Below are positions 52,573-63,451 of a stretch of DNA of 64,000 nucleotides, piece by piece. Position numbers and translations under genes: made by a program. Position 1 is the first letter of the stretch. Each line of letters begins with the position of its first letter. The stretch is from Bathynomus jamesi (taxonomy: Eukaryota; Arthropoda; Malacostraca; Isopoda; Cirolanidae), in NCBI GenBank assembly GCA_023014485.1, contig JAJOZX010008806.1, forward strand, positions 92,001 to 156,000, read 5' to 3'. Under the pieces are notes generated by a model. The model was not told the DNA's origin. It ran no database searches and saw nothing but the letters and a program-made list of their open reading frames with translations.

Positions 52573-54719
52573 ACAGGGTGTTTCATAGCATGTGGGATGC
52601 ACTTTCAGGATGGATTCAGGACCTGAAAACAATGAAAAAAGTTTATATAAACACATGCCCAAAATTGCTTTGTTTCTGAGTTACAGCCTGTTTTGTGTTC
52701 CAGGAATTCTTTCCACAAACTGTTTACAAACACTGCCAGCTAACAATGTTTGTGAGTGTGTACAAAACTTATTTCATGTATGGCCTTGCCAATTGTAATG
52801 TTTTGTACACTCTATGACATGTTTCAATATTGTTGTGTGTAGAGCCCTCAATCAGTCAGAGGTGCATCATAGTGTTTCACTGTTTGTATTCGTAACTTCT
52901 TACTATGAATAAGTTCAGTCCAGTGAAAAAAAAAACCTTAAAAGTTTTTGTGCTATTCAGTGATAGTGTGCATTTGAAGTAAGAATGGAGGCTTATTCAA
53001 ACAGAAAAATGGCAGACATGCATCTCATGTATGGACTTGCCGAGTGTAATGTGGCTGCAGCAAGACATCTGTATGCAGAAAGGTTTCTGAACTGCTGTTT
53101 GCCAGATAGGAAGACCTTTCAGAGAATAGATGAGCGTCTTGGTGATACAGGACCATTCAACAAGTGAGTTTCAGGCAGTGGTAGGCCAATCAGCACCAGA
53201 AGTGTTGAGTTGGAGGAGCGGGTCCTGAATCACATGGAGGGACATCCTGGTGTCAGCACCTGAAGGATAGCAGCAGCAGCAGAGGGTGTAAGATACACAA
53301 CTGTGTGAAGAATTTTACAGGGACAACAGCTTTACCCATATCACATTTAGAGAGTTCAAGGCCACCTTACTGAAGCTGATTTCCCACCATGAGAGGCTTT
53401 TTGTACTTGGTTCCTTCAATAGTGTGCTCACGATCCTCTTTTTCTATCCTCTGTGTTGTCTTCTGATGATGAGGCTGCCTTCACAAGAAATGGCATGATC
53501 AATTTTCACAACACACATCACTGGGCTGAAGAGAATCCACATGCCACCATCCAGTTGAGGCACCAACAACAATTTATTATCAATGTATGGGCAGGACTTA
53601 TTGCTGACAACTTAATCAGTCCTTTTGTTTTGCCTGGAAGATTAATGGGAGAATCCTATTCCAATTTTTTAAGGAATGATTTAAGCAATTTACTACATGA
53701 AGTTCCTCTTGGTGTCTGACATTGTATGTGGTTTATGAATGACAGTGCTCCACCTCATTTTAGTCAAGTAGCCAGAGACTATATGGATGACCATTTCCCT
53801 GATAAATGGATAGGCCATGGAGGACCCATTGCGTGGCCTGCTCACTCCTTGGACCTGAATGCACTCAATTTTTACCTGTGGGGTCATTTGAAATCCATCA
53901 TTTATGCAACACCCATTGACAACTTTGAAATGCTTCACCAGTGTGTAGAACAAGGATGCCAGAAAATATGAGCAATATCTGGAATGTTTGAATGCATCAA
54001 GCAGTCTATGATGAGATGTGTTCAGGCATGTATTCAAGCGTAAGGCAGTCATTTTGAGCACTTCCTTCAAAGGTAAGTGCGGATACTTGCTGGAACACAC
54101 AATGGGCTGAAAGTGTGTCCCACATGCTATGAAACACGCTGTGTGTATATATATGAAAGCTTGGTTTGGCTGTTTTTGGGCTGGTTTTTAAGCATGATTT
54201 GGCGGGTTTTCAATTTTTTACCTGGCAACACTGGCCTGGGATGACAGGTTTAGTATTAATATTTTATATTAATGTATGTAGAATAAATTCACATTAATTT
54301 AAAATGTATTCTTACTATAAAATATATAAACTAAAACAAAACCTACTCATCTCTAACTATGTACAAACTTTAGTACATAGTTTTAGGAATAAGCATATCA
54401 ATAGATACTGGTACAAAGCCCAAGGTGGAGAGGCGACCGCCTCTGTCGCCCCCCTCCCTTCGGTACACCCCTGAGTGAAGGTCACCATTTAGGCTTCCAC
54501 AATACCAGTACAAAACTACAGAACTTAAAAATTTAGACATCCTGCAAAATGACAAGTTTAATAAAATTACACTTAAACACTGTACCTGATGGCTGTAAAA
54601 CCTCCAAATAATGATCCTGTTGCAATACCAACAGTGAATCCCATCATGAATCCAATTTTAATCTTGTCCCAACAACTTGGTCCTTGTTGGTAGTAATTCC
54701 CAGCAGGTACAGCAGGCAT
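50866..54719 (-). CDS. ROMO1: ROMO1, reactive oxygen species modulator 1
   Basis: Two coding exons, 54719-54586 (134 nt) and 50974-50866 (109 nt), give 80 residues plus a TAG stop, matching the about 79-residue vertebrate protein. It starts [20 protein letters not shown]. The glycine-rich membrane segment is [19 protein letters not shown] (residues 23-41), followed by [20 protein letters not shown], a second hydrophobic stretch, and the C-terminal GAGIRC. The donor is CATCAG|GTACAG at 54585 and the acceptor TTCACAG at 50975; phase 2, with the split codon AGG (Arg45). The family acts in the inner mitochondrial membrane, in redox control and cristae/import functions (Mgr2 relatives). The open frame, canonical splice sites and full-length match argue for a working gene. 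The 5' UTR and promoter are not resolved; a non-coding upstream exon is possible. Confidence 0.95.
51437..51729. repeat. Foldback element in the ROMO1 intron
   Basis: Arms of about 130 bp: AATTTAATAGTAGTATTTTT and CACTTATTCCTTTTCCACC on the left are mirrored by AAAAAGAATAAGCGCC and AAAAAGACTACTATTAAATT on the right. It includes the TTAGGTCAACTGTAC and GACAATTAGTTAGG blocks of the 15-199 hairpin family, so it may be a longer member of that family. Confidence 0.8.
52395..52530 (+). repeat. Single arm of the 19240 palindrome family
   Basis: ACTATGGTATTTGTCATTTA through CACTGTCTGTGTGTATCATA and GGGGACCATTCTGAGTTC match 19670-19760 and the inverse of 19195-19240, showing the family also exists without the palindromic partner. 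A (GT)n run precedes it and a (TA)n run follows (52531-52570). Confidence 0.8.
52571..54145 (+). mobile_element. Mariner-group element (DUF4817 type)
   Basis: Left end CAACAGGGTGTTTCATAGCA and right end the inverse of CACACAGCGTGTTTCATAGC, continuing TGTGGGA.GCACTTTCAG on both sides. TA-flanked, in a TA run. Length 1575 bp, near full size. Confidence 0.85.
52985..54055 (+). pseudogene. DUF4817/DDE-type mariner transposase, broken
   Basis: Starts [20 protein letters not shown] and [20 protein letters not shown], the DUF4817 helix-turn-helix. [21 protein letters not shown] segment follows a stop at about 53165. Then come [20 protein letters not shown] (first catalytic acid region), [38 protein letters not shown] (second D), and [20 protein letters not shown], where the third D is replaced by N. 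Several stops and frameshifts. Confidence 0.85.
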
Positions 54720-55659
54720 TATATATATTCAGTTAAATGTATCCAGGATCTTAGATAAATATGAACAATACAAATACTGCTATTTGGGCCAGGCCTAACT
54801 AATTATAAACAAAATATTCTGGCTTAATTTAATAAAAATCCCTTTTCAATAGCAGTACTGTTACTTTATGCCTAAGTTTTGATACCTTAAAAGAAAGGAA
54901 AAATTATATATATATATGTTATAGCTACTTTGCTTATTTATTATAAAGGAAATAGTCAAAAGACTCCACCTTAAAGAAGTAGAGCCACGCCCTGGTAACA
55001 CAGAGGGTTTAGATCCAGAGGATGAAATAATCCCCCTCCGGAATTCACTCGGGACTTCCTTCCAAACAGAAGTCACACGCTAGTAATATAAAACACTCGT
55101 GCTGGTGATGCAGCAGGACTTTCATTCCTTCTAATATATAAGAAGGGGCTCAGTACCCTTAAGGCAGACTCCAACTAGACTTCAGCAGATTCTAACTAAA
55201 CTTTGACAGTAAAGGCTGATACGCAGCAGTTATTCACAGATCTCCAGATTGTGGCAGGAAGGCCAGATCTGTATAGTGTTGTAAAGTTGAAATACAATAG
55301 ATTAACAGTATTTGAAAGGTTTTGTGATTAGATAGGGGGTGGTAGGATAAATCTATGTCTATCAACTCTGAGATACTTAGTATAAAAACCTAGAATTAAG
55401 AAACTTGCTGAATTCCATTAAGTTGATACATATTGACCTAGTTCTTGCTTAAATTGATTCAATTATTTACTGCACATGCTATTTAAAGTAAAGTAACTTT
55501 CTGCTGACAACTTTCATTGTCCCCAACAATCCCTTAAACATCGCACTCTAGTTAATATGCCTAGAGAGGTAATACATTGAGACCAACTTCTTTGGGTCAT
55601 CACCATCGAGAGTACAAACTGTTATACAAGAGTATTATATTTATATATATATACACACA
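54720..55659. other. 5' flank of ROMO1, no recognised gene
   Basis: Just upstream of the ROMO1 start is a short TA run. The stretch 54955-55150 (AGAGCCACGCCCTGGTAACA, AATAATCCCCCTCCGG) looks repeat-like but I do not recognise it. No TATA or initiator could be assigned with confidence. Confidence 0.45.
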
Positions 55660-56447
55660 CAGGGTGTCCCATAAGTCCAGCATCATAGGAAAAATAATAA
55701 AAAAAGGCAAAACAAAAGTTTTTATTTACAGAATGTGCTCAATATGTCCACCATTGTTTTCAATACACAAATTCAGACGTGATATCCAGTCAGCAAGCAC
55801 ACGATGAATGATGTCAGGAGTAATGGTGTTACATGCCCCAATAATGCGCTGCCGCATATATTCAACACTCCTAATTTTCTCTGCATATACCAGCACTTTC
55901 AAGTGGCCCCAGAGATAAAAATCTAGTGGCGTGAGATCCAGGCTTCTTGCTAGCCATTCCACAGGCCCTCAATGTCCTATCCAATGACCAGGGAATTGTT
56001 GGTACAGGTATTCCCTTACTTGGGTGCTGTAATGTGCAGGAGCGCCATCTTGCTGGAACCATGTTGGGAAATTTCCTTCTTCATTCAAGACACTGGGAAA
56101 TGCTTCTTCCTTGAGCATACGTAGGTAGGTGCCTCCAGTGATATGTTCATCGAAAAAGAGGGGGCCTATGATGCGATCCTTCCAAATGACACACCAAACC
56201 ATCACCCAAGATGCACCTTGTTCCTTTGAGGTATACCAGTGAGGGTTGTTTTGAGACCAGTAGCGGGTGTTCTGTCGATTTACCTCACCATTTCCATAAA
56301 AAACAGCCTCGTCACTGAACAGAATGGTGGATGGGAAATTGGCATCCCGAGCATATGGCCTGTAGAAAGAGAAAAATATAAATTATAGTTTGTAGAAATA
56401 GAAAAATATGAATTTCTCCTATGATGCCGGACTTATGGGACACCCTG
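55660..56447 (-). mobile_element. Internally deleted mariner-group element
   Basis: Ends CAGGGTGTCCCATAAGTCCA and the inverse of CAGGGTGTCCCATAAGTCCG, each continuing GCATCATAGGA. TA on the right, TA-rich on the left. The termini are nearly the same as those of the shell at 27508-29053. Confidence 0.85.
55726..56360 (-). pseudogene. Mariner-group transposase, C-terminal two thirds
   Basis: Minus strand: ILFSDEAVFYGNGEVNRQNT (first D), then VMVWCVIWKDRIIGPLFF, FQQDGAPAHYSTQVREYLYQ (second D), WIGH, a single TGA at about 55968, GPVEWLARSLDLTPLDFYLW (third D) and ending GGHIEHIL. Apart from that TGA, the frame holds from about 56205 to 55726. The N-terminal DNA-binding part is missing. Confidence 0.85.
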
Positions 56448-56992
56448 TATATTATTATTAATACTAGGCTTAGTCTAACTTCTCTACTGAGGGCAAGTGC
56501 CTCAGCCACTGCTATGAATTTACTGAGCACAACAATGGGCTTTGGCCTTTTGGTGTTCCTATAAAATTTTTGATACTACAGAAATTAAATTGCTGTGACA
56601 ATGTCAGCCCTTTTAAGTACCAAACACCATCTGTATAGCGAGGCTGCAAGATATTGAACTAAAACCATGTTCATTATATGAAATTATTTGTATAAAATTA
56701 CAGGAAAATAAGATAGTTGTGATTGTGTTTATGGTAATATGTTGAATTTAATGCTGTTGCTGTTAAAAAATTACAATTTGCTGGAATGTCAGTGATAAAA
56801 TAAAATTCATTGAATTTCATGTCATGCTGTGAAGACTTAAAAACTATAAAGACTGGTTCAACTAACCAAACACACTGTAAATAACAGTACTTTAATAAAG
56901 TTTTCAAAATATGTAATGCACATTATGATCTTTAAAAAAGGAAATTTGCACCAGTTGAAAAAGAAAAATATTAAGTACTAAAAAAATTGATA
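56448..56992. other. No identified gene
   Basis: AT-rich; nothing recognised. Confidence 0.45.
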
Positions 56993-59277
56993 CAGTGGGC
57001 CCTCCTTTAACAAAAGGATCTTTTAGCAAAATACCCTCACAAACTCCCATTATTTTCGGCCAAACACGGCACTCAGAAGCATCCCACCCACGGTCTTAGC
57101 CAATCACAGCACATCTCTTAATCACTGACCCACACCAGAGCAGACATATTCATATATGCTGGCTTTGTTTATATCTTGGAGGTGCACTGATAACATATCC
57201 GATCATGCTTCCAGTGACTTATTTGTGATTTTAACAAATTTGTGATTTTTGTGCAATTTTTATAAATTTATTAAAAAAAGGCTCTTAAAGTGAATGTTCA
57301 TAAAGCCAAAAGGAGAAGAAAAGTGATTTCTGTGCAAACAAAGTTAGAAATAACTAAACATGAAGATAGTGTTAAGACTGGCATGCTAGCTATTGACTAT
57401 GGGGCTACCACCATCGACTATTTCTACCATCCTAAAGCAAAAAGATAAATTTAAAGCAACCAATGTTAAGGATGCATCAATGAGTGTGTTCAAAGGTAGA
57501 TCACTAATTGTGGAAATGGAGAAACTCTTATGATTTGGATCAGGGAAAAGCAAATGAAAGGCGAGATAGTGAGTGGCCAGTTTATTTGTGAAAGGGCTGG
57601 AGAAATCTGAGCACTTAAAACGTGATTTCACCCAAACATAGTATACACAATTTGAAGACTTCAAGGCCAGTAAGGGGTGATTTGAGAAGTTCAAGAGATC
57701 AGAAATTAAGTGTTGTGACACATGAGGAAGCTGCAAGTGCAGACAAAGAAGCAGCTGAAGATTTTAAAATTGAATTTGGTGAGTTTGTGGAAGGCACCTT
57801 CCTCAGTAAGTCTTCAATGTGGATGAGACTGGCCTCTTTCGGAAGAAGATGTCAAGGAGAACTTACATCACCAAAGATGAAGCTGCTTTGCCAGGGCATA
57901 AGCCTATGAAGGACAGGCTGACTTTGTTGCTTGGTGGAAATGCTTCAGGTGACTTTAAGCTGAAGCCAATGCTTGTTTATTATTCGGAAAACCCCAGGGT
58001 ATTCAAGCAACAGAAGGTTTTGAGAGGCCAACTAGGAGTTTATTGGAAGTCCAGCTGTAAGGCCTGGGTGACTAGGCAACTATTTAATGAATGGGCAATG
58101 GAGGTTTTTGGCCCTTCTGTGAAGAATTACCTGACCACCAACAAGCTACCAGTGAAGGCCTTACTCCTTCTAGACAATGCTCCTGGCCATGACCCTGAAC
58201 TTGCCCAAGTTCTTTAGAGGCCCAATTTGGCTTCATCAAAGTCAAATTTTTGCCTCCAAACACCACTTCTTTGTTGCAGCCAATGGACCAACAAGTCAGA
58301 GCAACTTTTAAGAAGCTGTACATGAAGATGTTTAGAAAATGTCACCAGGAAATATCAGGTGAAGATGCCATGCCCCCAAAAGAATTTGGAAGACAAAATT
58401 CAATATCCCAGAGGCTGTAAGACTCATTGTTGCAGCATGGCAGGAAGTGTCAACTCACTGCATGAATGCTTCTTAGAAAAATCTGTGGCCATCCATCCAG
58501 CATGACTTTGAGGGATTGGAAGACGAGGCTGTTATAGGGAGAGAAATTGTGTTCATTGGTCAGTCAATGGGCCTTGAAGTAGATGAGGAGGATGTGGAAG
58601 ACCTGGTCCAGTCTCGTGAAAGGGAGCTCACCCCTGAAGACCTGCAACAATTGGAGGCTATGATAGAACATGACAGTAAAGAAGAAAGAGAAAAGGATGA
58701 CCATATGTCTACTGCAGAAATTAAGGACATTCTTTATTATTGGAAGAAGGTGAAGAAATTGGCTGCAAGACATCCCTCCATAGGAAAAAACAAAGCTTCA
58801 AAACTATGCATACGAGGACAAAGTTATCTCATATTTCAAGAACCAACTGATGGCACAGGAGAAAAAATGCACCTCAGACAACACTGGACAATTTTTTGGT
58901 AAAAAGACAGCCAAAACGTGGGTCCTCTCAGTCACCTCTGAGTCACCAAAGGTTTTTATGGAAGGAGCCTCTCCTTCCAAGCAACATTAAGTTTTCTACA
59001 CCTTCACCACTCCTCCAACAAGCCACTTAAAAATCTTCGCAGTTAAAAGTAAGTTTCTTTTGTTTATACTTTATTTATTTTATTAATAATATGTATTGTT
59101 TAGTTGGCAGGTTAAGATCTCTTAAATATCCTGTGTCATAAAATTTTTCACTTGCCATCTGAAGGTCTTGGAACCAATTAACCCATTTACGTGTATTTTC
59201 CATACCCACTTAATGAAAATTTCGGTTAGCGAAGGGTTAAATGGAACCAATTACATTTGTTAACCGAGGGTCCACTG
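56993..59277 (+). mobile_element. Tigger/pogo-type transposon
   Basis: Ends CAGTGGGCCCTCCTTTAAC and the inverse of CAGTGGACCCTCGGTTAAC, flanked by TA (56991-56992 and 59278-59279). Length 2285 bp, typical for Tigger. Confidence 0.9.
57293..58985 (+). pseudogene. Tigger-type transposase (CENP-B HTH and DDE_1), broken
   Basis: Order: psq/CENP-B-type HTH (AKRRRKVISVQTKLEITKHE); a second HTH region, heavily damaged; DDE_1 core with MDETGLFRKKMSRRTYITKD (first D), DRLTLLLGGNASGDFKLKPM, VKALLLLDNAPGH (second D), then QPMDQQVRATFKK after a frameshift (third D); and an acidic C-terminal tail with LTPEDLQQLEAMIEHDSKEE. At least six stops or frameshifts. The catalytic triad is still readable. Confidence 0.88.
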
Positions 59278-59279
59278 TA

Positions 59280-60325
59280 TTACAATAATTAAAATTATGC
59301 TTTTCCAATATGAGGCATTTTTCATAAAAGTTTGTAACAATAATGATGATGAAAAGATAAAACGGTTCACTTCAGCCTTCAGTCAGTAAACAAAAAAAAT
59401 TAAGAAATCCTATTTTCTGCACCTCAGTAATCATAATATAATATCATAGTTAAATTAATCAGTAATCTTGAATATTTTTTTTCAATAATGATCACACATA
59501 ATTCTTCCAGGTGATGTCACAATTTATGTTGACCTATTGTGAATCAACCTCAGCAATAACAAATGTCCTATGAAAAATCTCATGCCTTCAGTTTGTCTTG
59601 TTGCAGTGTAAGAAAATTAGTAGCTATCTTAGTTTGGAGAAAGAGTTCATTAACAAGGGCATTCAATACCAAACCAACATTGCCTGCAATATTAGTTTTT
59701 GTTTCTACAGAGCCTAGTTACCATCTCACATGATAGATATAAGATGTGACATGAATTATGGTGAAGGAGTAAATTCCAATAGCTACTAGAATACACTTCC
59801 AAAACTTAAATACTTTGGACCTATACCATGGTGCTTTGGAGATGAACTTCTGATATACTTGTTTACTCTGTTTGCTAATTCCCTTAATCATTTGTTGTAA
59901 TAACATTTGTTTGCATGTTATTGTATTAAAAAATTAACTTTTACTGAAAGCAATGATTACCATAATTTCTATAAAATTGTTAATGTAGCCAAGGCCTATT
60001 TTTATAATTTTTTAATAACATTTGGCAATAAACTTCTAGGATACCTGAAAATATTGTGCTAATGACATCTGATGAATTTAATAAAATCAACAAGTTATTG
60101 TTCATTAGATTAAGTTAGGTTAGGTTAGTTGTTTTAGTGTCTATGTTATGTCATGTTAACCAAATGGGTAGAGGTCCAAAAATATATACCATATAGGGGC
60201 CAAGACCTTCCCTGAAAATTAAGCCACTGAAATTTTTTTTAATAACAATAAAAATGACCTCTCAGATAACTACTGCAAATCTATTTGAAAATTCAAATGT
60301 AGCGTAGGTCTATTACATTATGTAC
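59280..60325. other. No identified gene
   Basis: AT-rich. TTAGGTTAGGTTAG at 60113-60127 is short and degenerate. Confidence 0.5.
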
Positions 60326-60410
60326 AGTGGCACTCAAAAGTATTCATACAGAAAAATATTTCAGTTATATTTGTCCTTATCGGTAATTTTTTACTATCAC
60401 TCCGGTCTCT
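60326..60410. mobile_element. Terminal fragment of a Tc1/mariner element
   Basis: GTGGCACTCAAAAGTATTCA at 60328 matches the terminus of the MITE at 11675. No second end nearby. Confidence 0.5.
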
Positions 60411-60632
60411 TCAATTCCCATAATTTATAGATCAATGGATTCGTTATTACACCAGGAATGCGATTTGGATAGTCTCAAGTGAGGGAACTGGCCCAAAACT
60501 AAGTTAGGACACGAAGTTTGTTTTGGGGTATGTGTGAAAAAATACCCTAAATGCGGGTAATTCCTTCAGTAGAGACTATCTAGGGCGCATTCGCGACGTA
60601 AAAACGAATCCATTGATATATTGTGGGGGTTG
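60411..60632. repeat. Foldback
   Basis: GATCAATGGATTCGTTATTA and GAATGCGATTTGGATAGTCT on the left are mirrored by AGACTATCTAGGGCGCATTC and AAAACGAATCCATTGATATA on the right. Likely a MITE; boundaries uncertain. TTCTCACAACCCCC/GGGAGTTGTGGAG follows at 60635-60700. Confidence 0.65.
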
Positions 60633-61455
60633 TGAAGTTTCTCACAACCCCCCCTTGATTTTTAAATTCCCCTTTTTTGGGAGTTGTGGAGTTTTTCACA
60701 AAACAAAAACCTCACCCTAATTTTCAAGTCCTATCTGGTTCTTCTCAAGTCTTTCTCTCCCGCAGGAGTTCAGTTAGGCTCATAAAAACCTAGTGTTAAC
60801 CTCCAGATTATTTACAAAACTGAGGTGTCCTGTTGGAAGCCAAGGAAGTGTGGAAAGCCTATAAAGGTATGGGTCTTTGTAATCCTTGACTAGAGTATAA
60901 TAGATTTGTTCATAATCTTTATTCCCAGTTATTGTGGTGGTGTCATTTGTATTTCACCATCATTATCATGGTTAATTATTATTATTAGGAGTAGACATAT
61001 ATATAGGTTGTTGAAACTGTGACTGAGTATAGATAGGTTTACCACCCTGTCATGTAACTAGCTAGAGAGCCAATTATCATAGGTCACCAGTCATATTATT
61101 CCAGAGTTAGGTTTTTGCCCATGCTTGTTTGGCACTGATTATAGGTTGATTAACTCATGTGAGATAGGTTTGCCATAATTGTCAATGTTTATAGTTATTA
61201 TTTTTTATGTTGGTTATTTATTATTTATGTGCTTTGATTTCATGAGTAAATTATGTTTTCCAGTGATCAATTATGAAGTCATGATTCCAGTTAATGTTTG
61301 TGGTTAATTGCCTGTTATGTTGTTATTATTATTGTGATTAATGGTGCTTGGTGCATGTAACTAATAATCTTGTGTTGTCTAGGCAACCAGTTGGGATTCA
61401 ACTCACGTGGTCCGGATTCATCAGGCTTGGATTGTGGGTCCCATCCAGTGGGAGC
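60633..61455. other. No identified gene
   Basis: AT-rich flank 5' of the truncated LINE copy 2. Confidence 0.45.
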
Positions 61456-62548
61456 TACACCGCTACAAATAACCTACAAACATACATAAACAGTATACAA
61501 GACTGGCTCACACACAATAGACTCAAAGTAGCGCCCACAAAATCAACCATCACCTTGCTTACAAGCAACACAAAAGAACACCAGGTAATTCCACAGCTTA
61601 CACTAAACAACATCAACATTCCACACACTCACAGAACCAAAATACTTGGTGTCACATACAACACATCATTATCTTTTGCAAACCACATTCAGGACATTAA
61701 AACCAAATGTACGTCAAGACTTAACACGCTTAGGGTACTAACAGGCATAAACTTTGGACACCAGCAGGAAACAACATCACTCATATACAAACAATATATT
61801 CGCTCAGTTATGGACTATGCTAGCCCATGCTGGGCACCCATTATCTCAAACACACACATAAACACCTTACAAACAATACAAAACAACGCACTTCGTATCA
61901 TTACAGGATGCACTCAAACAACCCAATAGAACACCTGCACACAGAAACAAAAATACTAAAAGTTAGGGAACATTTAGACATGAGGGGAACACAATTCATG
62001 GCAGCAGCGACAACTAACCCACAACACCCTTGCCACTACATGTACAATCATGCACCAACACCTCGCACCATTAAGGTAACACCAGAGAGATATTATAACG
62101 AAATACTCCATTCCATACCACGCCCCACAGACATCACACAGTACAGAAAACACATACACACACATCTAACCCACAAAGCACTGACACGACTCGGTCCGAA
62201 TGCGGTCCTAGGTGTGAAGCCGCCACCCATTAACAGGTCAGAGATCAGCCTGAGCAGATCGGATCGAGTTAACTTAGCACGATTCCGATGTGGACATCAC
62301 CCAAACTTACGGACATATAAACACAGACTAGACAACTCCATAGACGACACCTGCCACCTGTGCCAAGACACACCACAAACAATTGAACACATTATGACGG
62401 ACTGTACCGCTCTAGCACAACAACGAACACAACACAACATCACTAGTGCGCTGAACCTCTGGTCCACTCCGGAGAGGGCGATCGGTTACCTGCGTGCCGC
62501 CGGCTTGCTCGATCAGGGTGGGCTGATCGGCTAAACAACAACAACAAC
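61456..62548 (+). mobile_element. 5'-truncated copy 2 of the Jockey/I-type LINE
   Basis: From ACACCGCTACAAATAACCTA onward it is almost identical to the minus-strand LINE at 24670-23587 and ends GGGCTGATCGGCTAAACAAC with (AAC)n. The truncation point lies inside the reverse transcriptase, just after the YADD region of copy 1. No clear target duplication. Confidence 0.9.
61470..62534 (+). pseudogene. LINE ORF2 C-terminal part
   Basis: Reads LQTYINSIQDWLTHNRLKVA, KILGVTYNTSLSFANHI, YASPCWAPIISNTHINTLQT, then (after a one-base loss at about 61925 relative to copy 1) IEHLHTETKILKVREHL, NLARFRCGHHPNLRTYKHRL and CHLCQDTPQTIEHIMTDC, a Cys-His pattern (CxxC...H....C) characteristic of the C-terminal end of this LINE group. 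It ends LLDQGGLIG before the stop. The final 200 codons are open. Confidence 0.85.
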
Positions 62549-62599
62549 AACCACTGTTGGCCACTGGATCTGCCCTGAAATCAGGCCTGTGACCCTAAC

Positions 62600-63443
62600 C
62601 AGGGCCGGATTAAGACCTTTAGAGGCCCTAAGCACTTAAAAGATTTTGGTGCCCCATATATATGTAATTCAAAATATAAACAAAAATAAACCATAAAATA
62701 AAATTTTATTTTTTGAAATGAAACAAAACTTATAGTAAGATGGAAAATAATGTTTATTTTTGTATACTTCCACTTCATTTATATTTGAAAAGTTTTCTCC
62801 TACTTTTTTTAATTGCAAAGTCTTTGATCAGATCCTCAAAACTAATCTTACGTAACACATCTGCTTCTATACTTAGTAGAGATAAGGCATCCAGCCTGCC
62901 TTGTTGCATAGTTGTTCTGTTGGTATTTTTAATATACTTCAACTGAGAAAATGAACGCTCAGCTGAGCAATTTGTGACCATTAATGTTAAAAATATACGA
63001 AAGGCAATTTCTACATTTGGGAAGGCACACTCAATATTGTCTTCTACAATTATTTTATAAAGTTCAGCATGACTGAATCTTGTTTTTACATTTACTATAG
63101 CACACAAAATATTTAATCTATATGTATTTTTAATATGGCGCTCAAAGATTTGATATAAACAAAATAATAACACAAAGCGTAAAGTGTGTGATTACAACGA
63201 AATATATTTATTCTCTCAAAAGGGTTGTTGTTCACTACAAATTCAAACAATGAAAAAAAATAAATACTATATATGAATATATATAATTCAGTTTTCAACA
63301 GCTTATAGGCTATAAGCCGCGATTATAATAGTACAGTATAATAAATCCATGGTAAATCCGACAATGGAAAATTTCTGTGGTGCCCCCCTTCCCTTGATGC
63401 CCTAAGCACGGGCTTATTTTGCTTAATGGTTAATCCGGCCCTG
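62600..63443 (-). mobile_element. 844-bp hAT element
   Basis: Ends CAGGGCCGGATTAAGACC and the inverse of CAGGGCCGGATTAACCAT; subterminal GCCCTAAGCAC on both sides. Identical 8-bp flanks ACCCTAAC (62592-62599 and 63444-63451). Confidence 0.95.
62775..63173 (-). pseudogene. hAT transposase C-terminal fragment
   Basis: An open frame of 132 codons includes FRIFLTLMVTNCSAERSFSQ, LKYIKNTNRTTMQQGRLDAL and SLLSIEADVLRKISFEDLIK, the hAT dimerisation region in the style of ZMYM1-like hAT proteins. N-terminal and catalytic parts are deleted, so it cannot be a transposase on its own. Confidence 0.85.
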
Positions 63444-63451
63444 ACCCTAAC

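Larger units (their letters stand above)
51768..54473. mobile_element. 2.7-kb hAT-type insertion in the ROMO1 intron
   Basis: Ends CAGGGGCACACCCAGG and the inverse of CAGGGGTGTACCGAAGGG. Identical 8-bp flanks AGTGAAGG (51760-51767 and 54474-54481). The ends belong with the element at 47388. No hAT transposase was seen; most of the interior is later insertions, notably the mariner element at 52571-54145. Confidence 0.85.

Noticed and set aside
60113..60127. TTAGGTTAGG and AACCTAACC stretches as interstitial telomere repeats
   Set aside because: Too short and degenerate; most are parts of foldback MITE arms.
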